Assembly (NCBI GenBank): GCA_020055645.1
Contig: CM034548.1
Location: 32,104,201-32,168,200, forward strand
DNA: 64,000 nt
Direction: 5' to 3'
From: Tomocerus qinae
Lineage: Eukaryota; Arthropoda; Collembola; Entomobryomorpha; Tomoceridae
Positions within the stretch are counted from its first letter, which is position 1; every line of letters begins with the position of its first letter. The translations under genes were made by a program, and so were the position numbers. Below the pieces are notes generated by a model, which made no database searches, was not told where the DNA came from, and saw nothing but the letters and a program-made list of their open reading frames with translations. Shown one piece after another: positions 26,601 through 41,600 of the stretch.

Positions 26601-29600
26601 ATTCAGGTTCACAAGGAGTAGATGGGTAAGTATTGTTTAGCATTACATATTAAGTAGGTAGAAAATGATACGTAGATATGTCGAACATTATGTACATACA
26701 TAATATAGAGTATAGGTAAAGATTATGGATGTGTGTGTAAGGTAAGGTGAAACAACAGTTGACTTTTGTACTTACTCGAAAAGACTGGCTCGAGATTTCC
26801 AGACGACGTTCCTCTCCCAAGTTCGGCAGCTGAAGCTCATTAGCATAAGGCATAGGGCAACCAAGAAAAACTTCCGAAGACGCACAAAGCGTTTGTGGAG
26901 CAACTGGATTCCTTGTGCGGTCAAAATGCAAACGCCAATGCTGTGTATGAGAAATCAATACTTGTTCAATAATACATACATTGTACAGGCAGACAGATAC
27001 ATAAAAATAAATATGGATGGATGGGTACTTCGGTGCTTGGTTCGTTTGGCTTCACTTGCCTGCCTCCGCATACCTAGCCTTCGTTTTGCTTAGACGGAAT
27101 TGGATAGCTGCTGGATGGATGGATGGGTGGATTGGATGAGTTCCTGACTCACTGACTAACTCAATGTCTACTACTCAACTCGATCTATTTAGCTATATGC
27201 AATTTTCTCTAGGCTGGGTGGCTATAGAAGGGCATGAATCTTCTGGTGCTGGAAACCGGACCTGGCCGTAGTGGCCGGACCTGGCTGGACATTCTCTATG
27301 GTCACCGAAGAGATTCGATGATGGTTTGTTTGATTTTCCATCGTGAAGATCCAATAGAATTCCATTGGTTTCAATGGTTCACTGATTTCCTTCAGGCTCA
27401 TAGGCTACATCGGAAATATCCACTAATATCTTATTTATCCAACACTATAAGTATAAACTATAGTCTCTCTGAGGACATACACATGCTAATGCACCACACT
27501 AACCATGTCATACATCATATGTTCCGAATAGTTAGATTGAGAGGCAAGCCAGAAATTCCTCCTCAAGGTAAATGAACAGCTTTTTCCGAAAAAAAGATGA
27601 ATAGAGAGGAACGATGGATTCTTGCACCCGTTTCACCGCTTATATACATTACATACCCCGTAATTTCAGATCTATCTACTACTAGTCATCCATTTATTTC
27701 CTTTTACTTTCTTCCGGATGTTTTTACATCACTTGCTCTCAATATCTCCAATACACTACTATATACAGCCCTAGGTTTATACTGTATACACACATTTGGT
27801 AATCTTAACCATATTGCAGAACAAATGCTACAACTATGCCATTCTGTATGAATAAAATTTCGAATGCAGATAGCTTTGTGTGTGCGGTGTCCTTCTATAC
27901 AATGTTTCTCCCTCTCCTAACATAGATAACACATAAAATATTACATTCTACCTTTATTATTAATACCTACATGTGTACACAATTTCCTTTTTGAATATCT
28001 CCTATACAATGACGATAAAATCCGATAGAAAGAGCTAACAATAAGTCCATAATATCACTCCACTATAACATAAACCTATAAACTTATTTGCTATGAAGCT
28101 AGTTCTTCCAATGTTTATCTTCAATTTCCATAGCACAATTATCCATAATACACGAATACATACAGACATAATAATAAAGATTTACTACCTAAATGCAAAC
28201 ATACAAATAGAAAAATCAAATGAGCCTATTAGTATCCCATTTCGTGATGCATATTGATAACAAATGATTTTGTCAACAAACGCTCCTGTCCTCAAACATA
28301 TTTTGTCAATACAAAAAGCATGTCTCCATTATTACAGGTAAGTACTGATTCATAAATTCGTATATTATTTATCTTCACGTTGTCATATAGTATGAAGTAT
28401 AAATCAGTACCATATAAATAAATAACAATAATTTTTTTTGGACTTACAATAATGCAATAGATATTTATTTTTATGCTCAGCATTAATGATGGCTTATCTG
28501 TATTTTCTCCAAGTTTTTATCTGTCCATTCAATGACGCTTACAATTAAATTAAAAAATTTTAAAGATTAATATGTGAAATAATCATATTCAGTGCTAAGA
28601 AGGTTGTTGATCTGTTTCTGTAAAATTGCGCACTAGTATTAGGGAAAGGGTATGAAATTTTTTTTCTGATTCTATGTCCAGGGTCAATGAGACTTACTTT
28701 AAGCACACCATAAAGAATCAAATGTGCCTAAGTCCTATGTATTGATGTACAGGAAATAGTAGTGTCAGATGTGGTATGCATGCTTCACTTTGTTGTGGTT
28801 TAATGAACCGTTTTGAAACGATTTCAACTTTAAGCTTAAGATTACCAGCAAATATCAAAATACAAACAAAGTGTACTTGGTGGGTTTTTTGATCTAGTTC
28901 CTGAACAATTAGTGCTAAACTAGGCGAATTTCAGATATGTTTGGTGGGGTACTAATAGAGCAAGAGTTCTTTCTACGCATAGATTAACAATTTAAACTTT
29001 AGAAGACTATTTCAGAGTCAACTAGTCAAGTCCAATGAGGAAAGAAGAAGCCAGAGAAAATTTAAGGCATTTATTTCATTAAAAGAGAAACACACCGGTG
29101 AATTCTTATTGTTATGTAACTGTGCAATAACTCAGCACGTAACTACTACAAGCAGACAAATCATTCTTCTAAATTCTACAACCTTTTTTAACCTACATAC
29201 CAACATATTGTTAACTCTACGTTTTAATAATCTCCTTTATGTTTGTACCAGTCTAGTAGTTGTGTAAGTAGTTTTGGTATGAGTACATGTAATTAGGCAC
29301 ACAGACACAGCACGTAGCTAAAGTAGGATTCTGGCTCCACTCTTAGTACTCAACTATATTATGTTATGTAAGTACACGTATAGGCATTGTAAGTACAATA
29401 CAGTTAGTTAGTAAAGAAGTACCTACTTAACAGAACTAAATACTTCTTTGCACATCTACAAGATGTTCTATTATATCTGCTACCATCCCTCACCTTTCCA
29501 AATACAAATTGTACTCCTTCTAAAACATTCTTGTGATGAGTTTGCTAAAACTGACTCAAATTAGTTCAAAATGACTTAAAAACGTATTCCGGTCAAAAAC

Positions 29601-32600
29601 AATTATTTTGTAATATGTTCTATCCTAGTCATACTACTATGTACTATTTAGATGCTAGCTTAGGTGCTTTCAAAGAAACATAGCGTGGCAAAAAAATGTT
29701 CCTTTTTTAAAAATTCAGAAAATATCCACATGAGGCTAAATTGCTTTTTCGAGGACGGAAGCTACTTGACCAATGTTAATTGGTATTTATAAGTATTAGT
29801 TGGGATTTAGATTTAAAAAGAGCGGATTAGAATATTTATACGCCTTAGTGTATTTTGTTTGACAGAAGGAGGCATATATAAGGCATTGGGGTAAAGATAG
29901 ACAATCTGTGAAAGTCAATAGTAGACTTTGACGTTGCTTTAGTTGGCTAACTGTGTCTTGTCTTGTATCTAGGTTTGAGAAGTTTTCCGAGAGTTGTCTA
30001 AATAGCAGGATTTCATATGTTTATAGCGTAAGTGTATTTGAGTGAGAATATGGGGCCTAAATGGGAGTAATAGGTAGGATACAGACTTCTTGCCAACTTT
30101 GAGTAAACTATAGCACTTCTGCTGCTCACAGGGCGCAACGGTATTCAATTAAAGTCCCTTCAACCGTTAGTTAGTTGCTTCACTACGTTTATTCAAGACA
30201 AAATGTAAAGAAAGGTAAGTTTTCCATATAGTAGGTCTTATCTAGAGTTTATTAGAGTCTCTGTCTGCAGAGTAGTAGCTTCTCTCTCGCTATATAATTA
30301 CATAAGAACTGACGTAAGGTAGGTAGGTGCCAGTTAAGCAGTAGTTACATTATATTAGTATAGTCTGAAGGAAAGAGCGGAACCAAACCACCTAATACAC
30401 AATTTGTGCTTTTCCCATAAAAGACTAAAGGAAATGCTTACTTATATTCTACGAGTCAAGGAGTGCACTGCATTCGTGCCGAAGGGAATAGAACTTTCGG
30501 AAAGAAAGAGCCTCCGTCTCAAGTTGGTCCATTTTAGGTTGCATTAAATACATTGCCGGCATGTGTACTTTTCCGTGCCTTACTTTTCTCACTAACATAA
30601 TATTATGTAGTTTCACTTTCAGTTTTTCCTTTCTAATTTATTCCCTAACATTCTCAAACAGAAATACGCAACACAACATACACACATAGAGAGAGAACAT
30701 TCTTGTAGACTACTTCCTTCGGATCACTGACTCCCCATATTATTATGAATATAAATTATTAATATAAAAGCCAATGAAATCTAAAGACAGTGCGGCTACA
30801 GCAACATACCAACTCCTAATAAATTTCCACCAGAGTGTCTATCTCCTCTACTCTATGGCTCAAAACCCACTTTCCCTTGTTTACTTTATCCCACGAACGT
30901 GTCTCCCAACTTAGACAACAAAAACGACCAACTATAGCTGAAAAGCCAAAACACTAACTACTACCTACTACATTGAGAGACACAATAATTATGAATTTCA
31001 AAAGAAAGATGAGATTCTTCATTCAATGACACTCCCAACTTCTAAAGAGAGGATACCGACCTCGGCGTCAAAATGCCAACACAAAATATTATAATTATTT
31101 TTAGAGTGCTTCAACTATATCGTCAACACTCCAACTTTCCTTATACAACGATAACGATATTTCACCTTTTTTTATCAAACAGTCTCAAATTCACCCAAAA
31201 TATGTTGAAATAATAATGAATTTTTAAAATGCATAACTATTTAATTAAAAATATTAATACTGCCTCCTTTTAATGGCAATTTCATAATACCAAAAGGATT
31301 TTCTAAGAAAGGATTTATGAATCTCTGACACATTTTAGTACACTCAAGTACAGTGTACATAGTCTATATTATATTTACCTAGATACTTATGTTATTTATG
31401 AGTAGATCCTTCTTAATTGCATTTTACAAGTACCTAAGAAGTTATTTGAGTTTGATGTAATATTTGTGTTGTCCATGACGTCAAAAGATTGGTTTTTGGC
31501 TGACAATATTATTTTGCCCAAACGTGGTTTGCATATGGGCTTTAATAAGTATTTGTATTAGAGGGAATATTGCGTCAAAAGAAAGAATGTCTATCATCTG
31601 ATGCTGAAGATATAGAGATGCTGTGGATTTAGGTATTTTTGGAGTCTTTGAAGATGTAGACTTCTTATTATTTCAGGATCGAGTGAGTTAAGCAATGCAA
31701 ATAGCCTTAGCTACTGCTTTACATTATTAGTACATTCCTTAGCCTCCTGATCTACATTTTCAATGAGTCCATCCAACTTTAATAAGCAAGACTTTGAAGG
31801 TAGTGGAGAGGATTTAAAGATGCTGGGGAACTTGTTCTGAAGTGATGATCTTGTTTTTTACTCTGTCTGAGTCTGACTAAAATTTGAGCTTAAATCATGT
31901 GAAGGAGCCCTAAAATCTGGATGTTCATTTTCATTTTATCCGCTTTTGTACCTTGTAACTAATACAATGCTCGTAAACAAAAATTCAGTGATATTACAGA
32001 GAGGATATTTACACAGTGTGAGTTGAGCCACATATGAGACAGTTTCATGGAGGTCGGAAAAAGAAAAAGAAGGATGGGTCGCCTTCATCGTGGAAACTTT
32101 ATTGCACAAAGTGTGTGTTTGAGCAAACGTAGTCATCATAGAAATAGAAATCAGATAGCCAATATGCTGCTGGAGAATATAATCCTGCATCCAGCACACA
32201 GCTTTTATGACAAGCTGAAAAACAATGTGTATGCAAATTACTTTTATACGGTAATCTCACCAGCGTCCCTCTGTCATTGGTTTCCTACATAAATATAACT
32301 TAGATTTTAAATGCAAAAACTTTTGTTGCACGTTGCACTTTTTGGGAGCCGGAGATAGATTCAATATATTTGTGGAACATTTGTTATTTAGGAGGAGGAA
32401 TTTACGGAAATATAATCCAAGCACAGAAGATAGAGGGAAGAGTGACTAAATTGAGTAGCTATTGTTCTCGGTAAAATATTAGATGCAGAACAGTAGTGGC
32501 TAATGCATACACGAAATAATCCTTGCTTTCCTGCTGCGCATCCGATCCACCCAATCCAATCCCATCCACTATCAACTCCAGACGTTCGAGTACTATTGTT

Positions 32601-35600
32601 CTATATGCAAGTTATTGCATTTGAAAACATGTTATCGTAATATTCTATATCTACGTTTTAGGTTAAGGTTACATCTAAATGGTCTTTCAGTCTAGTGGGA
32701 CATGTATTACACAACAATGGGGAAGGGGAAGGGAGACGTGATGAAGTCCATGAGTTTCCATCATCTGTACATGCTTTACGATTGCTAACCATACATTACA
32801 CGTAATATAATGTAATACCTAACCCTTATAGGTAAAAACACATCTTTACTTCCTATTAGCACTCGCTACATCTAATATCGAGAAATAAAGAGAAATGAGT
32901 AGTAACGGCCGTAAGTACCTTGGAGTATACAGTATTCGCTCAGCTGCAACAAATCCGACGGGAAAAAGTAAATTAGATGCCGGAAGAAAAGGAAGAGAGA
33001 TAAAGAGTAGTGAGGAAAATACTAACGCTCCTCCTGTTTTCCATCCCTGCAATATTTTGCCAAAATATACGCATTATGTCCAATTCTATTATATCTAATG
33101 CATTACTTATTGCTTCCTAAAATTCATACAACTACATCTCTACTACTACAAACTACAAAGCAATATTTGCATATTACAGGTACATGTCATTCAACTAATA
33201 ATTATTACTCCATACTAGAAATTTAATCATATTACAGCCATTACGTTAAATTATTGAAATTATTCCAAGTGCATATATCCAATAGTATATATTTTACAAT
33301 ATTATGCGACATATTTATCGAAAACTGCTTTTGTTTCATTGCTTCTATATACTTTAAAGCAAAGTAATACTTAAAAGCGTCACAATTGTATTGATTGACT
33401 GCAATTGGATTTTTAATGGCCTTCTACCAGCAATTAACAATATATTATTACGATTTCTAAGAATTTATGACATGTGAACATGCATGATATAAATTCTTGG
33501 AAATAAATATTATAAAATACATGGCGGAAGCATGCATGCAGTCAATGCATTGCTGAAACAAATCACAGTGTATAATAAAACAGCGTTCTTTGGTGTATAC
33601 GACAGTTGCAATGTATGTGACAGTGCTGAGTCTAGCTACTTTGTGTTAAAGTTTGGCAAAGACAATAGGTATTATTATCGATATAATATAATTTACAAGC
33701 TTTAAATGCAATGGCGCAAAATTGAAATTGTCAGTAGTATATTTTTAGTTGTGTGTAGGCAATCAGTAATTTAATTATGAAAATTGATGATTAATAAGAA
33801 TGACTATTGAGTTTCTAATGACAGAAAGAAAAACGTCATGAGTTTTTATTGCTACAATAATTTTCTCGATGAAGCAGAAATCTTGTAGTCTCCAACAAGA
33901 GCAGAAAATGTAGTAGGAAGAGTAGCTACAACGAAAGTTTCCTTTCGAAATGGCACGGAATTACATGGTGAATAGAAGATACTACTTGGAAAGGAAGCTT
34001 TCGTTCTAGCAGTCCATCCCACTATCAATGCTGTTCGTTGGAGACTGCAACTCCTGAACCTCACAAAGAGAGACGTAACATCAGCTAAAATCAGGACTGA
34101 GTGAGTGTACTGCTCCTCACCGTTACAGTACAATATTTCTCTGGCGCATAGTACAGTACACTATGCTTGACGAACACCATCCTCCAACTCCACCCGTCTC
34201 AACGAATACTACATTTTTCCTCATCTACTTATTCCTCAAGAACAGTTTTCAAAGGATGACTATAGCACTATGTTTTGGGGAAGAGAACAGTATACTATCC
34301 ACACATTGTAGGATGTGTCCTCTGCTCTCAGTGCTCTGGACCTGGAGAAGAAAATGCCATTTCCAAATACATGTTCTAATATAAACTATGGTCTGAGAAC
34401 ACTGTCATTGTTGTTTATTGCGTGTTTGACTCTAATTGAAAAGTAACCCTTCTATGTTCCTTTAAGATATCAAAAACACATATGCATGTTAAGGTTGGCA
34501 CTGAAATGCTTAATATACATATATCTGTTTGTGTTTTTGATATTTTAAAAGTTACTGATCTGCAACTAGGTAAAATTAATAATGGACACAGGTTGGCGTT
34601 GGAAGAAATATTAATTTCTTTACGGAAGCTTAATTACTTATTTTTGTTGATTACTATATAGTCTCCAAAAAATGAAAAGGAATAGAATACAGTTTGCTGG
34701 AGAAGAGGTGTTCCTCAACCTCGGGTTGACAGTATACTGTTCCGTCTCTTCCTCAGTAATAAAGTATACTGAGTGAACTCATGTTCAAAAAAAACAAACG
34801 ATTAAAATTTGTGATTTTTGTACTAATGGTCACCAAAAATCTAGTTGTATTTAATACACAACGATTTTAGGCTTAAATAATAGCCAAACAATTCAAGAGA
34901 AGTATTCAGTATACAGATAGCAGATGCTGTATATTGTTCCCATTGAACTGTTCCTTACAGTAACAAAGTAAGTACACTCAGCTCTGCGCTATGGTTTTAG
35001 CTGAAAAAAATCGCGTTGTTTGCCTTATCCCTATATCATTGGAATTGGAAGTTCAGTATTGATTCTCGATAAATTTTTTCCTTTAATGAATGTGTTTCAG
35101 TAAGCATAAGAAGAAAAGTACTATAATGCAAAATAATAATTTGAATTTTAAATTATTTTATTTTAGTCGTGTAATTTGTATTATATTCTATTTTATTTTA
35201 GTCATGTAATTAGTATTATGGTCTATTTTATTTTAGTCGTGTAATTTGTATTATATTTTATTATTTGGCAAACAACCTAACCTAATTGCGTAGTCGATTA
35301 GGTTAGGTTACTAAAATTCCTTCTGAGTAAAATAGGACTTGATGGAGACAAAACAAATAAAGACGACCGAGTTCTAAAAACCAAAATCTCCACAGAAATG
35401 TAAATTCTAATTCATTAACACAAATTACATAAGCAGTGGTAATGTAATGTCTTATATTCGCGTCGTATGGAAATATGGATGCAGCATGCTTAAGTTAGCT
35501 TTAAACCATAGATACCTATTTGCAAGCAAAAGACTAGAGAATCAATATGCGACAGAATGTTGTTAATAGGGTGTAGGTACTACTTAAAAGTTTGTTGGCA

Positions 35601-38600
35601 ATATTTAATGACAAACATAAGGGTCGAAAAGTCTAAGGTAACGCATGTTCTACAAATAATTTGATGTCTTGCAACAATATTTTGAAAAGGAACAAGTGTC
35701 TGAAATCATTTACTTAGACTAAGGTACGTATGCAATACGCAAACAATGAAAAACAGAAAATCGACCAAAAGAGCTGTCTAACTGTCAGAGCCTGACTATG
35801 TCAAGTTTTTTCCTCACATATTGTTCGTCAAATACAAAAAAAGTTAGCAGGATAATTTACGAGCTTGGAAGCTTCCATTCGATTTGCGAGGTTTTCCAAC
35901 CTGACTGCCGTCCTTTTTTAGGTATCTCCGAGAAGCATCTCTCTCTCTCCGTTTAACGCTAGGCAAATGCAAAGCTCAACCAAAGCACAACATTATATAA
36001 CAAGCTGAGGATCTTTTTGGTGTACTCCATGGCTCTAAGTAGAGTACAAGTCAAGCAGCTTCTATCTAAAGCCGGTGTAATAGAAGATGCTATTGAACAG
36101 GAAGCTTTGGTTCTAGCACACAATCCTGCTACGAGTGCTGCACGTTGAGACTTCAGCTTTTCTGTCTCACACTCAAAAGCTTATGGATAAAAACTCTGCT
36201 GTTTGTCTTGCCTCAAAAGTAGAGCACAAAAGAGGATCGCATACATGCACTACATAAATATTTCAAACAACTGCACGGCTTTCCTTTGTTTCACGAGAAG
36301 ATACACATTTATTGAGACTTCATAAAGTACCTTAGTTCCTGCTTGTAAATTATTTTGTCCAGTGCAATGAGATTAATATAATATGGACACATTAATCAAA
36401 ATTTATGTCATGAAATACAATTTTTATGTAATTCTGAACTCAAAGTTGTATTCCCATTCGCAGCTTTATTTAAAGGTGAATTGTATAAAGCTTGGCATCT
36501 CATTCAGACTGGAAAAACAGTCGAGTTCTCAAATATCAAAAATTGTACTGAACTTGTCCGACAAAAATACAAAGCATTGATTGGGAAAGTACAGAAGAAA
36601 ACCATGACATAAAACTATTTGGATTAGTTACACGTAGAAAAATTTCATGTTGATTTTCTTTATTTCTTAGCAATAATAGTTATAAAATTTATGCTTAGTC
36701 TTCGTCAAGTTTCTGTCGTATGCATCTTACAGGGTTAGGAAATTAATTCAGTATGAGATTTGTACATGTATCCTAAGCAAGGAGGTATTTAGAAAATATA
36801 TCCGTAGAGGGCTGCTAATTTTCAAAAGTGAGTATTATATACAGTGTACAAAATACCATTTACCACTTACCAGTGGTAAGTGGTTTTTAATGGTATTTAA
36901 CGTTAAATACCACTACCTAAAAAGTAGTGGTAAGTGGTATAAATGGTAAAAATGGTAAAAAATAGTTTCATTTAAATTTCGTGTTTGAATTTTGAACAAA
37001 ATTTGGTGCCAAAGTATGAAATAGCTTAGCAGATGATCGTTGTTGTCAAAAATTGGTAAGTGTTCATCAATCAGAGTAGGATTCAACCAATGGAAGAGCT
37101 AACAACCCTTGCCGATTGAGAAATTAATTGCAATTAAAATAGCATCAATTTTAAATGGGCGATACCAAATACAATCTTTCTTTCTTCATTTTTTTATAAC
37201 TTTTGGTGTACAATCAAATAAATATGATTAATTTAATTGACTAAGGGGCTAATTGGAAATATTTCATAGAAAATAAAGTTTTAAAACTTATATTTTAGGA
37301 AGTCTAGTGTATCTGTACTCGCCTGTCTAATCAATCGCTAAAATTTACCATTTTTACCATTAAATGCATTTTTACCATTAAGTGCATTTTTACCACTGTG
37401 ATGGTAAAAAAGGCTAAAAAGTGGTAAATTTTGTACACTGATTATATATTTAAATAAAATAAAATGAGCCATCAATTCTAAATCTAAAATTGTATGAAGT
37501 TTCACTAATAGTATTAGTTCAATGGTTCAAAAAAGCTCAAAGAAAATAATGGAAAAGTTGTGAAAGGGAAAGCCTGGCAGAATTTTGAAAATTTGTAAAT
37601 CTTTATTTTCGAAAATTTACTTGACACTTTTGTTTTTATTGGATCTTTTGCAAATATCCCTCCCTTCTCTCATATGAAATGAGCTTCTAAATAGTGTAGC
37701 TCACTTGGGAATGCTGCATCAGTTTGCTGAGCCATGTGGGGTTAAGTCCAAGAGGTACACATTTTTTTACTTTTTATTTTCTGCGATTTTTTTGAATCGC
37801 TTAATGTCAAACTATATTGAGGACGATCTTCCATTAATACACATTTAGATTGTCTTTTAAATTTCGCATGTAACTAATCTGTGAAACAAATCTTTCTTGG
37901 AATACTGCTGGATACTTTGAAGTACATGTAACAATCCCATAATAATTTAGTTGTCTAACCCTGTACCTTTAGTAAAGGGTATAAATTGCAAACTAGATAT
38001 AATATAACTTGGGCTTTGACTTAATTTGAACTTTGAACAATGCATACCTACACATTATGCAAGGATGCAATAAACTTTTAGACAGATTGCAGATGATGCG
38101 GGATTTAAAAAGAAGGCAAATAGCAAATGGAAATAAGAGTGTGCAAACTCAACCGAACAATTGGACTAAATACGATTTTAATGAAAATTCGTATTTAATT
38201 ACAGTGAATGTTTCTCCAGACTCGTCCCTGACTTTATTTACTCAGTCTTTTGTGTATCGACCAGAACAAATATTCAGTTAAATTGTGTTTGCAAAGCGAA
38301 ATTGGTACTCTGTAATGGCATAAAAGCAATCAAAAGCTGTAATAAATATAGATTACTGGATACTTTATTTCACTAAAGATTACAAAGGCAGTATCATTTG
38401 AAAATGGACTAGAAGGATACTACTTGGAAATGTTTGCCATATTCTTGACAGAGGATACTTAAGCTTATGTTTTAATAGAACCGTTGATTCAATTCTGCAA
38501 AGATCAAAAAGCAACATATTGTGATGGGTACACATTAATTCAAAGCTTTTATCCATTATGACATGACCTTTTACTGACAATTTCACAAAGCACTGTTGAG

Positions 38601-41600
38601 CAATAGTTCAGTCACGTAAGCACCCAGTAAGTGTTTTGTGCAAAAAGCAACTAGTATTTGTAGATATGAGCAAGCTATATGAGAAAATGACTACAGGGTA
38701 CTATCGTTGCAAATAATTGAAAAATCCTCGTTTTGCAATGAGAACATGCAGGGTTGTATTTTGTCCGGACGAAACTATTACTGTCCAGAACAAAATTAAT
38801 TTTGTCCCCCTTTTATCCAGAACTGAATTAATTTCATCTAGGACGAAACTAATTTTGTCCAGGAAGAAGTTAATTTTGTCCACTTTTGTTCACAACCTCC
38901 TATCCGGACACCAAAACCCTGGATAAAAGCTTCCAAAATGAGAAAAGAGTTTACAGATTTAGAAAAGGCTAAAACAAATAGAATGTTGAGAATAAATGGA
39001 TAAACTCAATTACTGGTGGAGAGTGTATTAACAATCATAATATAAACATTATAGTGAAAACAACAAGTGTGTGTAGAGTACTTTAAAAGGGCAGAGGTGG
39101 GTCATTGAAAGGATATTTATTAAAGAACATTAATTCCGGGTTGTGCCTATATAAAGCGAAGCGTCGAAAGATGTCGGGGAGGAAAAGAGGAATGAAAGTT
39201 GAAATGGAGTTAGTGGGAGATATCAGTTTCACTTAGAGTTTGGTCTGCTTAGTTTAGATAGCAGTGGCTATTAGCGAAGCAGGAGTTTATAGAAAGTGAG
39301 AAGAGATAATAGAGCTTTGAAAAAACTATGAGCACACGCAACGGCACCCAAGAAAAAGTTAAGTACAAGTACCTTGGTGGTGAAAGAGTGGTATATTAGC
39401 CAAGCGAAGATCAAGTAAAACATCCCAGAAGCAAGATTTCTCAGATCCCACAGGGACTCGACCAATGGAATTGATCCCATTTGCCAGTCGTAGCTCAGAC
39501 GGTAAGGGTACAGCATCAGCCACACGTTGAAGACCGGGAGAAAAGTGTATGTGAGAAGACTAGAAAAATATTCACAAAATACATCACTCACTGTCAGTGG
39601 CCACAACAGATGCAATTTTTCCAAACATTCTTCATTCCATCTACAGACTCACTCTTTTAAATACACTCATCTACACTTATCTACCCACGTTTATCCCACA
39701 TAAATACACTATTAGTAAATGCCAATCCTTCCTCCACTATCTTAAATATATTTATTACTATAACTCTATCACCCTCCCTCATCAATTCACTTTCTATGCG
39801 AGGTTAATAATAACCCAGTTCATCTGTATCTGATGTATTGAGGGCATTGAGGAAAAAACGGTCATAAAATTAAAGGCTATCGAATGCTGGATGCATTACA
39901 ATTAGCACTTTACCAGTATTCTTTGCTCAATAATTGCAATCAATTGTGTGGAGCAGACAGTGCATTGCCTGTGCAGACACATGTGTACTTTGGAACTACT
40001 TAGAAAAGAGTATTTGCTCTCTGTGGATCATGAATCAATTTGTTTGTAATTACAGGATGATACAGATAGCATGTTGGCATGTGATGTTTGAAATGAAAGT
40101 AAAAGTCCGTGCGCACCAGTTCACAAACAAATAATTCCCGTATAATTGATTTGGCTACTAATAACAAAAGTTTTGGGACGCAGTCGAGTAGCTATCTGGA
40201 AATAGAAACGTAAATAGTTTGTTAGTTTGTGTAGTTTAATACATAGGGATGTGCATGAGTGTGGGTGGGAGGATAGGAAGGATACAGTGAGAATATTATA
40301 TAGAATGTGTTGTGTTCGTATGTTATTGTAGTCACAGTCACTCGGTGAAGAGTACATAGACAAAACATCAATCTTCTAATCTAATCCTTGTTTTACATAG
40401 AAATAAGTTGATCCGGAACAAATATTTGATTTCTAGGAGAAATTTTAGGCATTGTAAAGAGTAGCACATGTGGAGCTTCCTCTGGCATACCTATTTGCTC
40501 CACTTGGACGTACACATACGTAATGGTAAAAATGGGTTTCATAGACATGTATGTTCTTCTTGACTACATTTAACTTTGTGTGCACGAGATACTAAGATTA
40601 CTGAAAAGTTAGGAAAAACATCATAGGTAAAATACATGACATATGTTTGCATGTAGTTGCAGAACGCTATTGGCTTTGTTGATAAGCAATTCCATTGAAT
40701 GGAGGGAAAGAGAACATTGGGGAAAGTGCATTGACTGTTTACCTTACCTAAATACATACATACAAGAAAAGTATGTATATTATGTACAAAGTGAAAGTCG
40801 GAAAACGCACACGGTTCTATTCAATGCGAGTTTTTCACTGTTTCCGCGATTCTATTGTATTATTCATCACATCAGCATCTCCACATGTGAATTGATCTCT
40901 GTTGTTGGTTGCAGGAGAGAGAACTGAACTGCCGAGACTCACTCACTCTCACCCACCTATCACGGCCAGCTCTCTTAGCTTTGCCTTTCTATTTCAGAAC
41001 AGACACAACAGACTAGACTTGGGCAAAGTATTTACGTAGAAAGAATAAGGACCCAAAGTACCTCCCTGCAACACTCCCTACCTACACTCCACATATACAC
41101 ATATACACATAGCATGTAATGTAGATCTAGACGACGTTGTTTGTGTGATGCATAGGCACAGAGGTCTATCTTCTCTTTTTTACTCCGCACAACTCTGACT
41201 CATGGAAAAACAACTCTCAAATGCAATGTAATGGAATGGAGGAGAGCTGTCGTGTCCTCGTCTCATTTCATTAGATTTTATTTTCATGGCAAACAAGAAA
41301 TTCTATGGGATTTGGAATTCTGTCCAATTCAATTGTAATACCGACAGAGCGAAACCGAACTCAAATGAGGTTACTTACATTTACTGGGCCCTGTCACTAT
41401 ATACATCGTCCTATCCATTATTCCCTCTTCACATTACCTACTTACTGCACAAATCTACATTGCACGCACCTATGTGCATCTCTAGTATTTATGCAATTGC
41501 TCAGTACTTTCACTTGCATTCAATCGACTCCTTCCCCCAGACACTTTTCTATTCTCATATTCCCTCCTCCAACAGCCACTTCACTCAAATGCATTGACTC

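Larger units (their letters stand above)
33047..39372 (-). other. TMTC1 intron F-G (6326 bases), repeat-rich
   Basis: Holds the hAT-type MITE 36842-37440, the small CAGGGTT element 38749-38921, the 35-bp repeats 35154-35258, the TTAGG-like inverted repeat 35274-35309 and worn coding-like fragments near 34.0 and 36.1 kb. It is the intron richest in mobile sequence. No intact gene. Confidence 0.6.

Noticed and set aside
26650-26958. 102-codon minus frame over exon H
   Set aside because: Wrong frame of a real exon: the TMTC1 frame ([11 protein letters not shown]...) is the one that joins to exons G and I.
27234-27575. 113-codon plus frame
   Set aside because: No recognisable domain; long frames by chance occur in the C/T-skewed parts of these introns.
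33852-34133. 93-codon minus frame opposite the fragment at 34.0 kb
   Set aside because: The related copy at 36.1 kb does not keep it open; the plus-strand reading is the one shared in pattern.
34461-34550. Inverted repeat atatcaaaaacaca ... tgtgtttttgatat
   Set aside because: 14-base arms in AT-rich sequence without a target duplication or conserved ends; not enough for an element call.
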